Below, piece after piece: positions 8,638-19,000 of a stretch of DNA of 64,000 nucleotides. Position 1 is the first letter of the stretch. Each line of letters begins with the position of its first letter. The position numbers and the translations under genes are program-made. The notes beneath the pieces are model-generated. The model was given only the letters and a program-made list of their open reading frames with translations. It had not been told where the DNA came from and did no database searches. The stretch is from Sphingomonas gei (GTDB lineage Bacteria > Pseudomonadota > Alphaproteobacteria > Sphingomonadales > Sphingomonadaceae), in assembly GCF_004792685.1 (NCBI RefSeq), contig NZ_SRXT01000005.1, positions 310,001-374,000 of the forward strand, written 5' to 3'.

Positions 8638-10303
8638 ACAAAATCCCCGGCAGATCCAGCCCCAGCTCCCGCGCGCAATCGAGGGCGATGTCGTAGCCGG
8701 CATCGGCGTGGCGCATCACGCCGGTGGCGGGATCGTTCCACAGCACCCGCTCGATCCGGCGCGCGGCGTCTGCGGTGCCGTCGCAGACGATGACCATCCC
8801 CGAATGCTGCGAAAAGCCCATGCCGACTCCGCCACCATGATGCAGCGATACCCAGGTCGCGCCGCCGGCGGTGTTGAGCAGGGCATTGAGCAAGGGCCAG
8901 TCGGAGACCGCGTCGGATCCGTCGCGCATCTTCTCGGTCTCGCGGTTGGGCGAGGCGACCGAGCCCGAATCGAGATGGTCGCGGCCGATGACGATCGGGG
9001 CTTTCAGCGCGCCCGAGGCAACCATTTCGTTGAACGCCAGGCCGAGCCGGTGGCGGTCCCCCAAGCCTACCCAGCAAATCCGCGCAGGCAGGCCCTGGAA
9101 GTGGATGCGCTTGCGCGCCATGTCTAGCCAGTTGTGGAGATGTCGATTGTCGGGGAGCAGTTCCTTCACCTTGGCGTCGGTCCGGTAAATGTCCTCAGGA
9201 TCGCCCGACAGCGCCACCCAGCGGAACGGCCCCACACCGCGGCAGAAGAGCGGGCGGATATAAGCGGGGACGAAACCGGGGAAATCGAACGCGTCGGTGA
9301 CGCCTTCCTCGAACGCCATCTGGCGGATATTGTTGCCGTAATCGACGGTCGGGATGCCCTGCGCGTGAAAATCGAGCATCGCACGGACATGCCCTGCCAT
9401 CGAGGCGCGCGCGGCCCGGTCGAGACCCTCCGGATCGTCGCTGCGGGCGCGTTCCCATTGATCGAGGCTCCAGCCGAGCGGCAGATAGCCGTTGCGCGGA
9501 TCGTGCGCCGAGGTCTGGTCGGTAACCACATCGGGTCGGATGCCGCGGCGGATCATCTCGGGGTAGATCTCCGCGGCGTTGCCGAGCAGGCCGACCGAAA
9601 CGGGCTTCCCGCCCTTGTGCGCTTCCTCGACGACGGCGAGCGCCTCATCGATGGTAGCGGCCTGCCGGTCGAGATATCCCGTCTTGAGCCGCATCTCGAT
9701 CCGCGAGGGCTGGCATTCGACTGCGATGCACGACGCGCCCGCCATCGTCGCGGCGAGCGGTTGCGCGCCGCCCATCCCGCCGAGGCCGGCTGTAAGGATC
9801 CAGCGCCCGGCGAGGCTGCCGCCGAAATGCTGGCGGCCCATTTCGGCGAATGTCTCGTAGGTGCCCTGGACGATGCCCTGGCTGCCGATATAGATCCAGC
9901 TGCCCGCGGTCATCTGGCCGTACATCATCAGGCCCTTGCGATCCAACTCGTTGAAATGGGCCCAGTTCGCCCAGTGCGGCACGAGGTTGGAATTGGCGAG
10001 CAGCACCCGCGGCGCATCGGCATGGGTGCGGAAGATGCCGACGGGCTTGCCCGACTGGATCAGCAGCGTCTCGTCGTCCTCGAGCCGGCGCAGGCTCGCG
10101 ACGATCGCGTCATAGCTTTCCCAGTCGCGCGCGGCACGGCCGATCCCGCCATAGACGATGAGTTCTTCGGGCCGTTCCGCGACCTCGGGATCGAGGTTGT
10201 TCATCAGCATGCGCAGCGGCGCCTCGGTGAGCCAGCTCTTCGCGGTCAACTCGGTGCCGTGCGCGGCGCGGATATTGCGGCTGTTGTCGCGGCGATGGGT
10301 CAT
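8636..10303 (-). CDS. hutU: Urocanate hydratase
   Basis: A 555-residue urocanase, normal length for the family, converting urocanate to imidazolone propionate with tightly bound NAD+. Recognisable parts are the N-terminal [13 protein letters not shown], the [20 protein letters not shown] segment, the Rossmann-like [18 protein letters not shown], and the C-terminal [16 protein letters not shown] and [15 protein letters not shown] blocks. The start at 10303 overlaps the hutG stop by 4 bp, so it is the last gene of the hutI-hutH-hutG-hutU operon. It is cytoplasmic. Confidence 0.97.
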   Translation of the reverse strand: MTHRRDNSRNIRAAHGTELTAKSWLTEAPLRMLMNNLDPEVAERPEELIVYGGIGRAARDWESYDAIVASLRRLEDDETLLIQSGKPVGIFRTHADAPRVLLANSNLVPHWANWAHFNELDRKGLMMYGQMTAGSWIYIGSQGIVQGTYETFAEMGRQHFGGSLAGRWILTAGLGGMGGAQPLAATMAGASCIAVECQPSRIEMRLKTGYLDRQAATIDEALAVVEEAHKGGKPVSVGLLGNAAEIYPEMIRRGIRPDVVTDQTSAHDPRNGYLPLGWSLDQWERARSDDPEGLDRAARASMAGHVRAMLDFHAQGIPTVDYGNNIRQMAFEEGVTDAFDFPGFVPAYIRPLFCRGVGPFRWVALSGDPEDIYRTDAKVKELLPDNRHLHNWLDMARKRIHFQGLPARICWVGLGDRHRLGLAFNEMVASGALKAPIVIGRDHLDSGSVASPNRETEKMRDGSDAVSDWPLLNALLNTAGGATWVSLHHGGGVGMGFSQHSGMVIVCDGTADAARRIERVLWNDPATGVMRHADAGYDIALDCARELGLDLPGIL

Positions 10304-11115
10304 GCGGTGGTCCATTCGAGGCAGGCAGCGAGGATGTGCCGAAGATGGTTTGCGAGCGGTGCGGCGCGGGCGGGATCGTACGGCGTCGGCCAGTTGCTCT
10401 CGTCGGGGGTGTCGGGCTCGTCGACATAACCGCGGCAGGCGAGCTCCATCTGGATCGCGTGGAAACCCAGATCGGGGCGGCCATGGTGGCGCGTGGTGTA
10501 ACCGCCGCGAAAACGGCCGTTGACCACAAGCGAAAGCCCGGTGGCGGCGCAGGCGCGCTCGACCGCGGCTTCGAGCGCGGGATCGCAGGTGACGCCGCCA
10601 TTGGTGCCGATGTTGAACTGGGGCAGTTCGCCGTCGAACAAGCGGGGCATGTGGCTGCGGATCGAGTGGCAGTCGTAGAGGACGACCTTGCCGTGGAGGT
10701 CGCACAGTCGTTCCAGCTCGGCGGCCAGCGCGGCGTGATAGGGGAGAAGCCAGCGGTCGCGCCGCCCGGCGATTTCGGCCTGATCGGGTTCCCGGCCGGG
10801 CAGATAAAGCGGTTCGCCGTCGAAGGTGGTGGTGGGACAGAGTTCGGTGGTCGTCTGGCCCGGATAGAGCGAGGCGCCACTGGGATCGCGGTTCACGTCG
10901 ATGACGCTGCGCGAGAGGGTGGTGCGGACGATCGTCGCGTCGAGATCCTCGGCAAACGAATAAAGCCGGTCGATCCACCAATCGGCATCCTTGCGCGCGC
11001 GCCACGGCGAGACGTAGCGCGCGGCGAGATCGTCGGGGATTTGCGTGCCGGTGTGCGGCATGCCGAGCACCAGCGGCGCGTTTCCGCGGCGGATGTGGAG
11101 CCAATCGTCAGCCAT
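10300..11115 (-). CDS. hutG: N-formylglutamate deformylase
   Basis: A 271-residue N-formylglutamate amidohydrolase. It releases formate and L-glutamate in the last step of the five-step histidine pathway. Family landmarks are [23 protein letters not shown], the DVNRDPSG block, YDCHSIRS (metal-binding Asp and His) and [11 protein letters not shown]. Presence of this enzyme together with HutF (13937-15298), rather than a formimidoylglutamase, shows which branch of the pathway is used. It overlaps hutH by 8 bp and hutU by 4 bp. Confidence 0.95.
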   Translation of the reverse strand: MADDWLHIRRGNAPLVLGMPHTGTQIPDDLAARYVSPWRARKDADWWIDRLYSFAEDLDATIVRTTLSRSVIDVNRDPSGASLYPGQTTTELCPTTTFDGEPLYLPGREPDQAEIAGRRDRWLLPYHAALAAELERLCDLHGKVVLYDCHSIRSHMPRLFDGELPQFNIGTNGGVTCDPALEAAVERACAATGLSLVVNGRFRGGYTTRHHGRPDLGFHAIQMELACRGYVDEPDTPDESNWPTPYDPARAAPLANHLRHILAACLEWTTA

Positions 11116-12646
11116 GGCTTACCGAGGGGACGGGGACGGCGTGCGCCTCGGCGATCTCGCGCAATTTGCCCGAGCGGACGATCTGCGCGGCGGCGGCGAT
11201 ATCGGGGTGGAAATAGCGGTCCTCGTCGAGATGCGCGACGGCGGCGCGGACTTCGCGATGCACCGCCTCTACTGCCTGGCTGCTCTGAAGCGGGGCGTGG
11301 AAATCATAGCCCTGGGCGGCGGCGAGCAGCTCGATCGCGACGACGTTGCCGGTATTGTCGGCCATCGCCATCAATCGGCGCGCGCCATGCGCGGCCATCG
11401 AGACATGGTCTTCCTGATTGGCCGAGGTCGGGATCGAATCGACGCTTGCCGGATAAGCGCGCTGCTTGTTCTCCGAGACCAGAGCAGCGGCGGTGACCTG
11501 GGGGATCATGAAGCCCGAATTGAGCCCGGGGCGCGGAGTGAGAAAGGCCGGCAGGCCCGACAGCGCCGGATCGACCAGCATCGCCAGCCGGCGCTCGGAC
11601 AGTGAACCGATCTCGCACAAGGCCATCGCGATCATGTCCGCGGCGAAGGCGACGGGCTCGGCGTGGAAATTGCCGCCCGACAGGACCTCGTCGGTGTCGG
11701 CGAAGACCAAAGGGTTGTCCGAGACGCTGTTGGCTTCGGCGCCGAGCGTTGCCGCGGCCTGGCGGAGCAAGTCGAGCACCGCACCCATCACCTGCGGCTG
11801 GCAGCGCAGGCAATAGGGATCCTGGACGCGCTTGTCGTCGTCGCGGTGCGAGGCCCGGAGAGGCGAATGATGCATCATCGCGCGCAGCATCGCGGCGACC
11901 TCAATCTGGCCGCGATGGCCGCGCAGCGCGTGGATGCGCGGGTCGAACGGGGTGTCCGAGCCCTTCGCCGCTTCGGTGGAAAGCGCTCCGGCAACCAAAG
12001 CGGCGGCGTGCAGCGCCTCGGCCTCGAACAGGCCGGCGAGCGCGTAGGCGGTCGAGAATTGCGTGCCGTTGAGCAGCGCAAGGCCCTCCTTCGGCCCAAG
12101 CGCGAGCGGTATCAGGCCGGCTTCGCGCAACGCCCACTCGGCGGGAAAGCGCCCGGCAGGGGTGTCGATCTCGCCGACGCCGATCATTGCCGCGCTCATG
12201 TGCGCGAGCGGCGCCAGATCGCCCGACGCGCCGACCGAGCCCTGCGCCGGCACGACTGGCAGCAAATCGCGCGCCACCATCGCTTCGAGCAGGTCGAGCG
12301 TCTCGATCCGCACGCCCGAGGCGCCACGGCCGAGGCTCGCCAGCTTGAGCGCCATCATCAGCCGCAGCACCGAGCGCGGCATCGGTTCGCCGACCCCGGC
12401 GGCGTGCGAGAGAACCAGATTGCGCTGGAGCGTGTCGAGATCGGCGGGCGCGATGCGGATGCTGGCGAGCAGCCCGAAGCCGGTGTTGACGCCGTAGACG
12501 GCATGGTCCGCCGCCGCGATCCGCGCGATCGTATCGGCGGCGCGCTGCACGGCCTCGCGGCAGGCGGGGGCGAGCCGCACGTCGGCGCCGCAGTAGATTG
12601 CCCGCCATTGCTCGAGCGGCACGGCGCCGGGTTCGAGCGTGATCAT
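11108..12646 (-). CDS. hutH: Histidine ammonia-lyase
   Basis: A 512-residue histidase, full length, deaminating L-histidine to urocanate. The Ala-Ser-Gly triad that cyclises to the MIO cofactor is at residues 140-142 ([12 protein letters not shown]). Other landmarks are YGVNTGFG near residue 51, SVSDNPLVF and the QEDHVSM block. The start at 12646 is chosen because GGAGGAAA lies immediately upstream and the ATG overlaps the hutI stop (12643). The ORF extension further upstream is spurious. Cytoplasmic; second gene of the operon. Confidence 0.97.
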   Translation of the reverse strand: MITLEPGAVPLEQWRAIYCGADVRLAPACREAVQRAADTIARIAAADHAVYGVNTGFGLLASIRIAPADLDTLQRNLVLSHAAGVGEPMPRSVLRLMMALKLASLGRGASGVRIETLDLLEAMVARDLLPVVPAQGSVGASGDLAPLAHMSAAMIGVGEIDTPAGRFPAEWALREAGLIPLALGPKEGLALLNGTQFSTAYALAGLFEAEALHAAALVAGALSTEAAKGSDTPFDPRIHALRGHRGQIEVAAMLRAMMHHSPLRASHRDDDKRVQDPYCLRCQPQVMGAVLDLLRQAAATLGAEANSVSDNPLVFADTDEVLSGGNFHAEPVAFAADMIAMALCEIGSLSERRLAMLVDPALSGLPAFLTPRPGLNSGFMIPQVTAAALVSENKQRAYPASVDSIPTSANQEDHVSMAAHGARRLMAMADNTGNVVAIELLAAAQGYDFHAPLQSSQAVEAVHREVRAAVAHLDEDRYFHPDIAAAAQIVRSGKLREIAEAHAVPVPSVSHG

Positions 12647-13845
12647 GGCTTTCCTCCAAAGATGCGCGCGTGGAGCGGATTGAAGCCCATGCGGTAGACG
12701 AGCTCGGCCGGCTCGCCGATGTCCCAGATCGCCAGATCGCAGCGCTTTCCCGGCTCGAGTGTGCCGACACTGTCGAGCCGGCCGAGCGCGCGGGCGGCCT
12801 CGCGAGTCATGCCCGCGATGCATTCGTTCACGGTGAGGCGGAACAGGGTCGCCGCCATGTTCATCGCGAGCAAGGGCGAGGTGAGCGGCGAGGTGCCGGG
12901 GTTACAGTCGGTCGCTATCGCAATCGGGACACCTGCGCAGCGCAATGCGTCGATCGGCGGAAGCCGCGTCTCGCGGGTGAAGTAGAAGGCACCCGGAAGC
13001 AGCACCGCCACCGTGCCTGCGCGCGCCATCGCATCGACGCCGGCCGCGTCGAGATGCTCGAGATGATCGGCGGAGAGCGCACCGAATTCGGCGGCGAGCG
13101 CGGCGCCTTGCAGGTTGGAGAGCTGTTCGGCGTGGAGCTTGACCGGCAGGCCGTGCGCAGCGGCGGCCTGGAACACGCGGCGCACCTGCGCCGTGCTGAA
13201 GGCGATGCCTTCGCAAAAGGCGTCGACCGCATCGGCGAGGTCGGCGACCGCGGGAATCATCTGCGTGCACACCGCATCGACATAGCCGTCTGAGTTGCCG
13301 GCGAACTCGGGCGGGAGGGCGTGCGCGCCGAGGAAGGTGGCAGCAACATTTACTGCGCGCGCCTGGCCCAGCGCGCGGGCGGCCTCGAGCATCTTGATCT
13401 CGTCGGCTTGCGACAGGCCGTAGCCCGACTTGATCTCGACGGTGGTGATGCCTTCGGCGAGCATCGCGTCGAGCCGGGGCAGTGCCTCGGCGGCCAGTTG
13501 CTCGCGGCTGGCGGCGCGGGTGGCGGTCATCGTCGAGACGATGCCGCCGCCGGAGCGGGCGATCGCCTCGTAGCTGGCACCTTCGAGCCGCAGCTCGAAT
13601 TCGCGGGCGCGATTGCCGGCATAGACCAGGTGGGTGTGGCAATCGATCAGCCCCGGCGTGATCCAGCGGCCTTCGCAGTCGTGCGTGGTTTCGGCTTCCA
13701 AACGCGGAGCATCGGCGCGCGGGCCGGCATAGACGATGCGCTCGCCGATGGCGGCGATCAATCCGTCCTCGATCGCGCCGAGTCCCGGCAGATCGCCGCG
13801 CAGCGTGGCCAGCCTGACGTTGCTCCACAGCTGCTCGACGCGCAC
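12643..13845 (-). CDS. hutI: Imidazolonepropionase
   Basis: A 400-residue amidohydrolase that opens the imidazolone ring to give N-formimidoyl-L-glutamate. The start is a GTG with GGAGGT seven bases upstream. Metal-binding DCHTHLVY, the KSGYGL segment, LHAEQLS, the DHLEH histidine and [10 protein letters not shown] are all present, as expected for HutI. It is the first gene of the operon, 48 bp from a HutC-type palindrome, so it should be derepressed by urocanate. Confidence 0.97.
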   Translation of the reverse strand: MRVEQLWSNVRLATLRGDLPGLGAIEDGLIAAIGERIVYAGPRADAPRLEAETTHDCEGRWITPGLIDCHTHLVYAGNRAREFELRLEGASYEAIARSGGGIVSTMTATRAASREQLAAEALPRLDAMLAEGITTVEIKSGYGLSQADEIKMLEAARALGQARAVNVAATFLGAHALPPEFAGNSDGYVDAVCTQMIPAVADLADAVDAFCEGIAFSTAQVRRVFQAAAAHGLPVKLHAEQLSNLQGAALAAEFGALSADHLEHLDAAGVDAMARAGTVAVLLPGAFYFTRETRLPPIDALRCAGVPIAIATDCNPGTSPLTSPLLAMNMAATLFRLTVNECIAGMTREAARALGRLDSVGTLEPGKRCDLAIWDIGEPAELVYRMGFNPLHARIFGGKP

Positions 13846-13893
13846 GCTGACCTCCTCGAAGCGACTGGAATCGATCCTCTAGGATCCGGCTGG

Positions 13894-13909
13894 AAATGTC
13901 TATACATTT
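13894..13909. promoter_or_regulatory. Predicted HutC operator
   Basis: AAATGTCTATACATTT is a 16-bp palindrome broken at one symmetric pair. It contains TGTCTATACA, close to the TGTATATACA core recognised by HutC repressors. It is centred in the 91-bp gap between the divergent hutI and hutF genes, so one site could control both transcripts. Confidence 0.75.
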
Positions 13910-13936
13910 GTCGACAACACGGCGGGAGACGGCGGT

Positions 13937-15298
13937 ATGCAATCCTGGTGGTTCGAGACGGCGCTGCTGGCGGACGGGTGGGCCGAGCGCGTTCGGGTGA
14001 CTGCCGAGGACGGCCGCATCGTCGCGGTGATGCCCGATGATGCACCTCATGCGGGGGACGAGCGTCACGGCGCGGGGTTGCCGGGGGTGGCGAACCTGCA
14101 CAGCCATGCCTTCCAGCGCGGCATGGCGGGGATGGCCGAGCGACGCGGGCCCGGCACCGACAGCTTCTGGACGTGGCGCGACCTGATGTATCGCTTCGCC
14201 AATGCGATCGGGCCCGACGCGCTCGAGGCGATTGCCGCGCTCGCCTTTGTCGAGATGCTCGAGGCGGGGTTCGTGCGGGTGGGGGAGTTTCATTATGTCC
14301 ATCACGATCGCGACGGCACGCCGTTCGCGAACCCGGCGGAGATGGGCGCGCGGATCGCCGCAGCGGCGGCGGAGACCGGGATCGGGCTGACATTGCTGCC
14401 CGTGCTCTACATGGCCTCGGGTTTCGGCGGAGCGGCGCCCAGGCCCGAGCAGCGGCGGTTCGTGCACGACGCGGATGGCTATGCGCGACTGATCGCGGCG
14501 TCGCGCGATGCAGTGGCGGGGCTTGCCGATGCGCGGGTCGGTGTTGCGCCGCACAGCCTGCGCGCGGTCACGCCGGAGGGGCTCTACGCGGCACTGGCGG
14601 TTGGCGCCGGGGGGCCCGTACATATCCATGTCGCCGAGCAGATCGGCGAAGTCGAGGCGTGTCTTCGGCATAGCGGCCTGCGGCCGGTCGAATGGCTGCT
14701 CGGCAATGCGCCGGTCGACGCGCGCTGGTGCCTGGTGCATGCCACGCACGTCACGCCCGCGGAGCTGGACGCGGTTGTCCGCAGCGGCGCGGTGGTTGGG
14801 CTGTGCCCGATCACCGAAGCCAATCTGGGCGACGGCATATTTCCTGCCGCTGAGCTGTTCGCGGCGGGCGGGCGTTTCGGAGTCGGCTCGGATTCGAACG
14901 TGCTGATCGATCTGGCGCACGAGCTGCGCAGCCTCGAATATTCGCAGCGGCTGACCCATCGGGCGCGCAATTTGCTATCGAGCGACGCCTGCCCGTCGAC
15001 CGGGCGGGCGCTGTTCGATGCCGCGCGGCGGGGCGGGGCGCAGGCACTGGCGGCAGGGGAGTGCGACATCGCGCCGGGCGCGCGTGCCGATTTCGTGACG
15101 CTCGATCGCGCGCACCCGACTTTGGCCGGCCGCAGCGGCGACGCCTTGCTCGACGCGTTCGTGTTCGCCAATGGACGCGGGATGGTCGACGGGGTTTGGC
15201 GCGGCGGCCGGCAATGGGTGCGCGGCGGGCGGCATGTCGCGCGCGACGCAGTGGTGCGGCGCTATACGGCCGCGCTCGCCGGGCTGGGGATCGCATGA
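13937..15298 (+). CDS. hutF: Formimidoylglutamate deiminase
   Basis: A 453-residue amidohydrolase converting N-formimidoyl-L-glutamate to N-formyl-L-glutamate plus ammonia. It feeds HutG. Landmarks are ANLHSHAFQRGMAGM (metal His pair), GEFHYVHH, HIHVAEQ, HATHVTP and GVGSDSNVLIDL. These are typical of HutF rather than of guanine deaminase or atrazine-type relatives. GGGAGA precedes the start. Its stop overlaps the ATG of hutC. It is transcribed away from the hutIHGU operon under the same predicted operator. Confidence 0.95.
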   Translation: MQSWWFETALLADGWAERVRVTAEDGRIVAVMPDDAPHAGDERHGAGLPGVANLHSHAFQRGMAGMAERRGPGTDSFWTWRDLMYRFANAIGPDALEAIAALAFVEMLEAGFVRVGEFHYVHHDRDGTPFANPAEMGARIAAAAAETGIGLTLLPVLYMASGFGGAAPRPEQRRFVHDADGYARLIAASRDAVAGLADARVGVAPHSLRAVTPEGLYAALAVGAGGPVHIHVAEQIGEVEACLRHSGLRPVEWLLGNAPVDARWCLVHATHVTPAELDAVVRSGAVVGLCPITEANLGDGIFPAAELFAAGGRFGVGSDSNVLIDLAHELRSLEYSQRLTHRARNLLSSDACPSTGRALFDAARRGGAQALAAGECDIAPGARADFVTLDRAHPTLAGRSGDALLDAFVFANGRGMVDGVWRGGRQWVRGGRHVARDAVVRRYTAALAGLGIA

Positions 15299-16029
15299 CC
15301 CAGAAGCGCCCGCTCTACCAGGCGATCCGCAGCGCGATCGAGGGGCGGATCATGTCGGGCGCGCTGCGCCCCGGCGACCGCATTCCGTTCGAGCACGAGC
15401 TGATGGCCGAATATGGCTGCTCGCGGATGACGGTGAACAAGGCGCTGTCGGCGCTGGCCAGTGCGGGGCTGATCGCGCGGCAGCGGCGGCGCGGATCGTT
15501 CGTGACGCGGCCGCGGATCCACATGGCGGCGCTGCAGATCCCCGATATCCGCGAGGAGATCGAGAAGCGCGGGCATGTCTATGGATTGCGGCTGGTAGGG
15601 CGCAGCGTTCATCCCGCAAATAGCGCAGAAGCGGGGCTGCTGCGTCTGCCGGCGGGACGCGAGTTGCTGGCGCTGCGCTGCGTCCATCTCGCCGACCGGC
15701 GACCCTATGCCGTGGAGGCGCGGCTGATCAACCTTGCCGCGGTCCCCGAAGCGCGCGAGGCCGACTTCGCCGCGACGCCGCCGGGAAGCTGGCTGCTCGC
15801 GCACGTGCCGTGGACCGAGGCTGAACACCGCATCACCGCCGCGGCTGCGGGGGATGCGGCGGGCCTGCTCGATCTCGGCGCGGACCGGCCCTGCCTGGTG
15901 CTCGAACGCTGGACGTGGCGCGAGGCCGAAGCGATCACCTATGTCCGTACGGTGTTCGACGGCGAGAGCTTCGACCTGACCGCGCGCTTCGCTTCGCAAG
16001 GCGCGCGGGAGCAGGTGTTCGGCGGCTAG
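15295..16029 (+). CDS. hutC: Histidine utilisation repressor, GntR family
   Basis: A 244-residue GntR/HutC transcription factor. The winged helix-turn-helix occupies about residues 5-72 (FEHELMAEYGCSRMTVNKAL, then GLIARQRRRGSFV). The UTRA effector domain follows, where urocanate binds in characterised HutC proteins. The start at 15295 gives a 4-bp overlap with hutF. It is expected to repress the divergent hut promoters through the palindrome at 13894-13909. Its 3' end overlaps the stop of the convergent adhesin gene by 4 bp. Confidence 0.94.
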   Translation: MTQKRPLYQAIRSAIEGRIMSGALRPGDRIPFEHELMAEYGCSRMTVNKALSALASAGLIARQRRRGSFVTRPRIHMAALQIPDIREEIEKRGHVYGLRLVGRSVHPANSAEAGLLRLPAGRELLALRCVHLADRRPYAVEARLINLAAVPEAREADFAATPPGSWLLAHVPWTEAEHRITAAAAGDAAGLLDLGADRPCLVLERWTWREAEAITYVRTVFDGESFDLTARFASQGAREQVFGG

Positions 16030-19000
16030 AGCGTCAGTCCCGCATAATGGAGCGGCTCGGAATGATGGCCGTGGTCGGTCCACTCGAAAGAGGCTGCGGC
16101 ATAGTCGATGAAGCTTTCGGCCGCCAGCTGGGGCCCGTCCTGATCGAAGGCGAGGAATGACAATTCGGCCGCGGCGAACAGCATCATCGGAGTGGGGTTG
16201 TCGGGCACCAGCGCGGTGCCTGCACTCGGTGACGTCGCCCCGCCGGTCTGGGTGACGTTGATGTTCGCGGGCGTCGCGACGGGGGTGTTGCCGTTGGCGT
16301 TCCACGTCGCGACGGCATCGTCGTCGAGCCCCGGACCGCCTTCGACAAAGCCCTGCAGGAAGATGCGCGGATCGCTCGTGCCGTCGAGATCCGAAGTGCG
16401 CAGGCGGAGCAGATTGGTCGGCCCGCCGGCGAGGACGTCGTTGTTGATGATGTTGACATAGACCTGATTGGTCTCGCCCGCTGCCGAAGAGCCTGCGGTG
16501 ATGTTGATGTCGGCCAGCGCGCTCGGGTTCGAATCGAGAATGTTGTTGTCGAGCGTCAGGTCGAGCCGGGCGTCACCGAAGCGCGCCTGGACGTCGATCG
16601 CCGAGCTGCCGTTGCCGGTGCCCATCACGATGTTGTTGTCGCGCGCCTCGACGATCGCCGTGGTGCCGGTGTCCTGGGGGAGGATGCGGATCCCCGCACC
16701 GATGCCGTTGGCGGTGATGGTGTTGCCGTTGATCCGGCCTTCGAGGTCGGCGCCGCCGGAGCCGGTGACGTTGATCGCGTTGCCGCCGCGGCTCTGCACC
16801 ACATTGTCGATGACGTTGAAGGCGAACTGCGCCGCGCCGCTGGCGGCGAGATCGACGCCGATGCCGATATCGGCCTGGCTGTCGATCTGGTTGTTGACCA
16901 CGTCGACGCTCAGCACGCTATCGTCATTGCCGATGATCTGGATCGCCTGGGTGCGCAGCCGGACGAAATCGCTGTCGACAATTTCGATATGGGTCACCGG
17001 TGCCCCCGCCGCGGTGCTGAAGCTGCGGAATTGCAGCCCGCCATCGCCATTGCCATTGGCCGGGCCGCCCGAGCCGGTCGTCTGGCTGTCGCGGAAGACG
17101 ACGTTGTCGAGCACCAGGTCGAGGTCGACGTCGGTGTTGACGATGTCCAGCCCGTTGGTCTCCGCGAAGGAAATCTCGGTATTCGAGATCGACGACGTGC
17201 CTGACAAATTGACGAACTCGATGCCGCTTTCGTTCGGCGCGTTGCCCGCCTGGGTGATCGAGCTGCCGTCCATCACGAAATCGGCGACGTTGATCCCGAC
17301 CACGCCGGTGTCGGCGGCGCCGTTGATGTCGACATTGGTCAGCGCGACGCCATTCACCCCGCTAAGGTAGATCGCGGCATTCGAGGCGCTCACGTCGAGG
17401 TCGGTCGAGCTGCCGTTGACGGTGTTGGCGTTGGTCAGCGCTACATTGCCGAGCTCGAGTTCGGCAGTGTTGATCGCTTCGACGCCGCGGATGCCGATAT
17501 TCTGGATCGTGCCGCCCGAACCCTCGGTGGCGCCGGTGCCGGTGACGTGCAGCCCGCCCGCCGCGCCGGTGCCGTTGAGGCGGATGCCGTAGCTGCCGCC
17601 ATCGGCCGAGATGCTCTCGAAGCTGAGATCGGCCGCGCCGATCGCCGTGCCGACGACCGACACCGCGACGCCGCCCGCCGACGTGACGCTGTTGCCGGCG
17701 CCGGTGGCGGTCACCGTGCCGCCGCCGCTGGCGTTGAGCCCGGCGCCGGTGGTGGTGACGATGTCGAAGCCGCCACCGAGCGCGAGCGCGCCGCTATTGC
17801 CGACGAAATTGACTGCCGTCGTGCTCGCCGTCGCGACGGTGCCGCCGCCGGCGAAGCTCGCGCTGAGCGACGAGCCGGTGATGTCGACACCGCCGCCGCT
17901 GTGCGTGCCGGTGATCGTCGTCGCGCCGGTGACGGTGAAGCTGCCGCCGACTCCGGCGAGGTCGATCGCGCCGCCCGTCGACGCAGTCGATGCGGCGCTG
18001 TTGAGCGTAACGTCGAGCGTGCCGCCCTGATCCACGTCGATGATCTGGCCGGCGCCCGACTTGCCGACGTCGCTGATCACCAGGCTGCCGACGCTGCCGC
18101 CGCTGTCGGCCAGCCCGGCGCCGGTGGTGTCGCCGATGTCGAGGCCCGAGACGTGGTTGTTCTGGGCGAGATCGACGCCGTTGTTGGTGCCGCCGGTGGT
18201 GACGATGGTCGGGCGGCCGGTGCCTTGCTCGAGGGTATCGCCGCCGATCACCAGATCCTGGCCGCCGCCGACCAATGTCTGGCCGCTCAGCAGGTTGATG
18301 CCGTCGGCCTCGGCATAGGTGCCGGTGCCTTCGCGCAGATAGATGGTTTCGCCCGCGGCGGGGCCATCGGGCGTGCCCTGCGCCGCGTTGAACGCGGCAA
18401 GCGACGTGAACGGATCGGCCTGGGTGCCGAGATTGGCACTGCCGACCGCGGCATTGTCGATGAACCACACGGTGTTCGCGCCGACGTTGATCGTCACGGT
18501 CGCGGTGTCGGTCTCGCCATCGGCATCGGTGAGCGTGTAGGTGAAGCTGTCGGCGCCGCTGAACCCGACCGGGGGCTCGTAGCTGAACGAGCCGTCGGGG
18601 TTGACCGTCACCGTCCCGCCATTGGCCGAAGCCGCATCGAATGCAGTGACCGATGCCTCGCCCGGGCCGGTGCCAACGCCATTGTCGTCGGTATCGTTGG
18701 CCAGCACGCCGTCATTGGCGTCGACGGTGAGCGTGACGTTGCCGGGGACGGTATAGGAATCATCGACCGCGTCGGGCGGCAGATTGTCGGCCTCGCCGGT
18801 GATCGTGACGGTGACGTCCTGCGTCGCCGTGCCGCCATGGCCGTCATCGACGGTGACGGTGTAGACCTGAGTCAGCGTCTCGCCTTCGTCGAGAAAGTCG
18901 ATAGTGCTGTCGTCGACGGCGAAATGCCAGCCGACATTGTCGCCCGCCTGGTTGACCGGATCGAGGCTGAAGGTGCCGAGATAACCCCCGCTTTGAGGCG

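Noticed and set aside
8636..11104. Extended 822-residue reading of hutU
   Set aside because: The added N-terminal part is an out-of-frame reading of hutG; the true start is at 10303.
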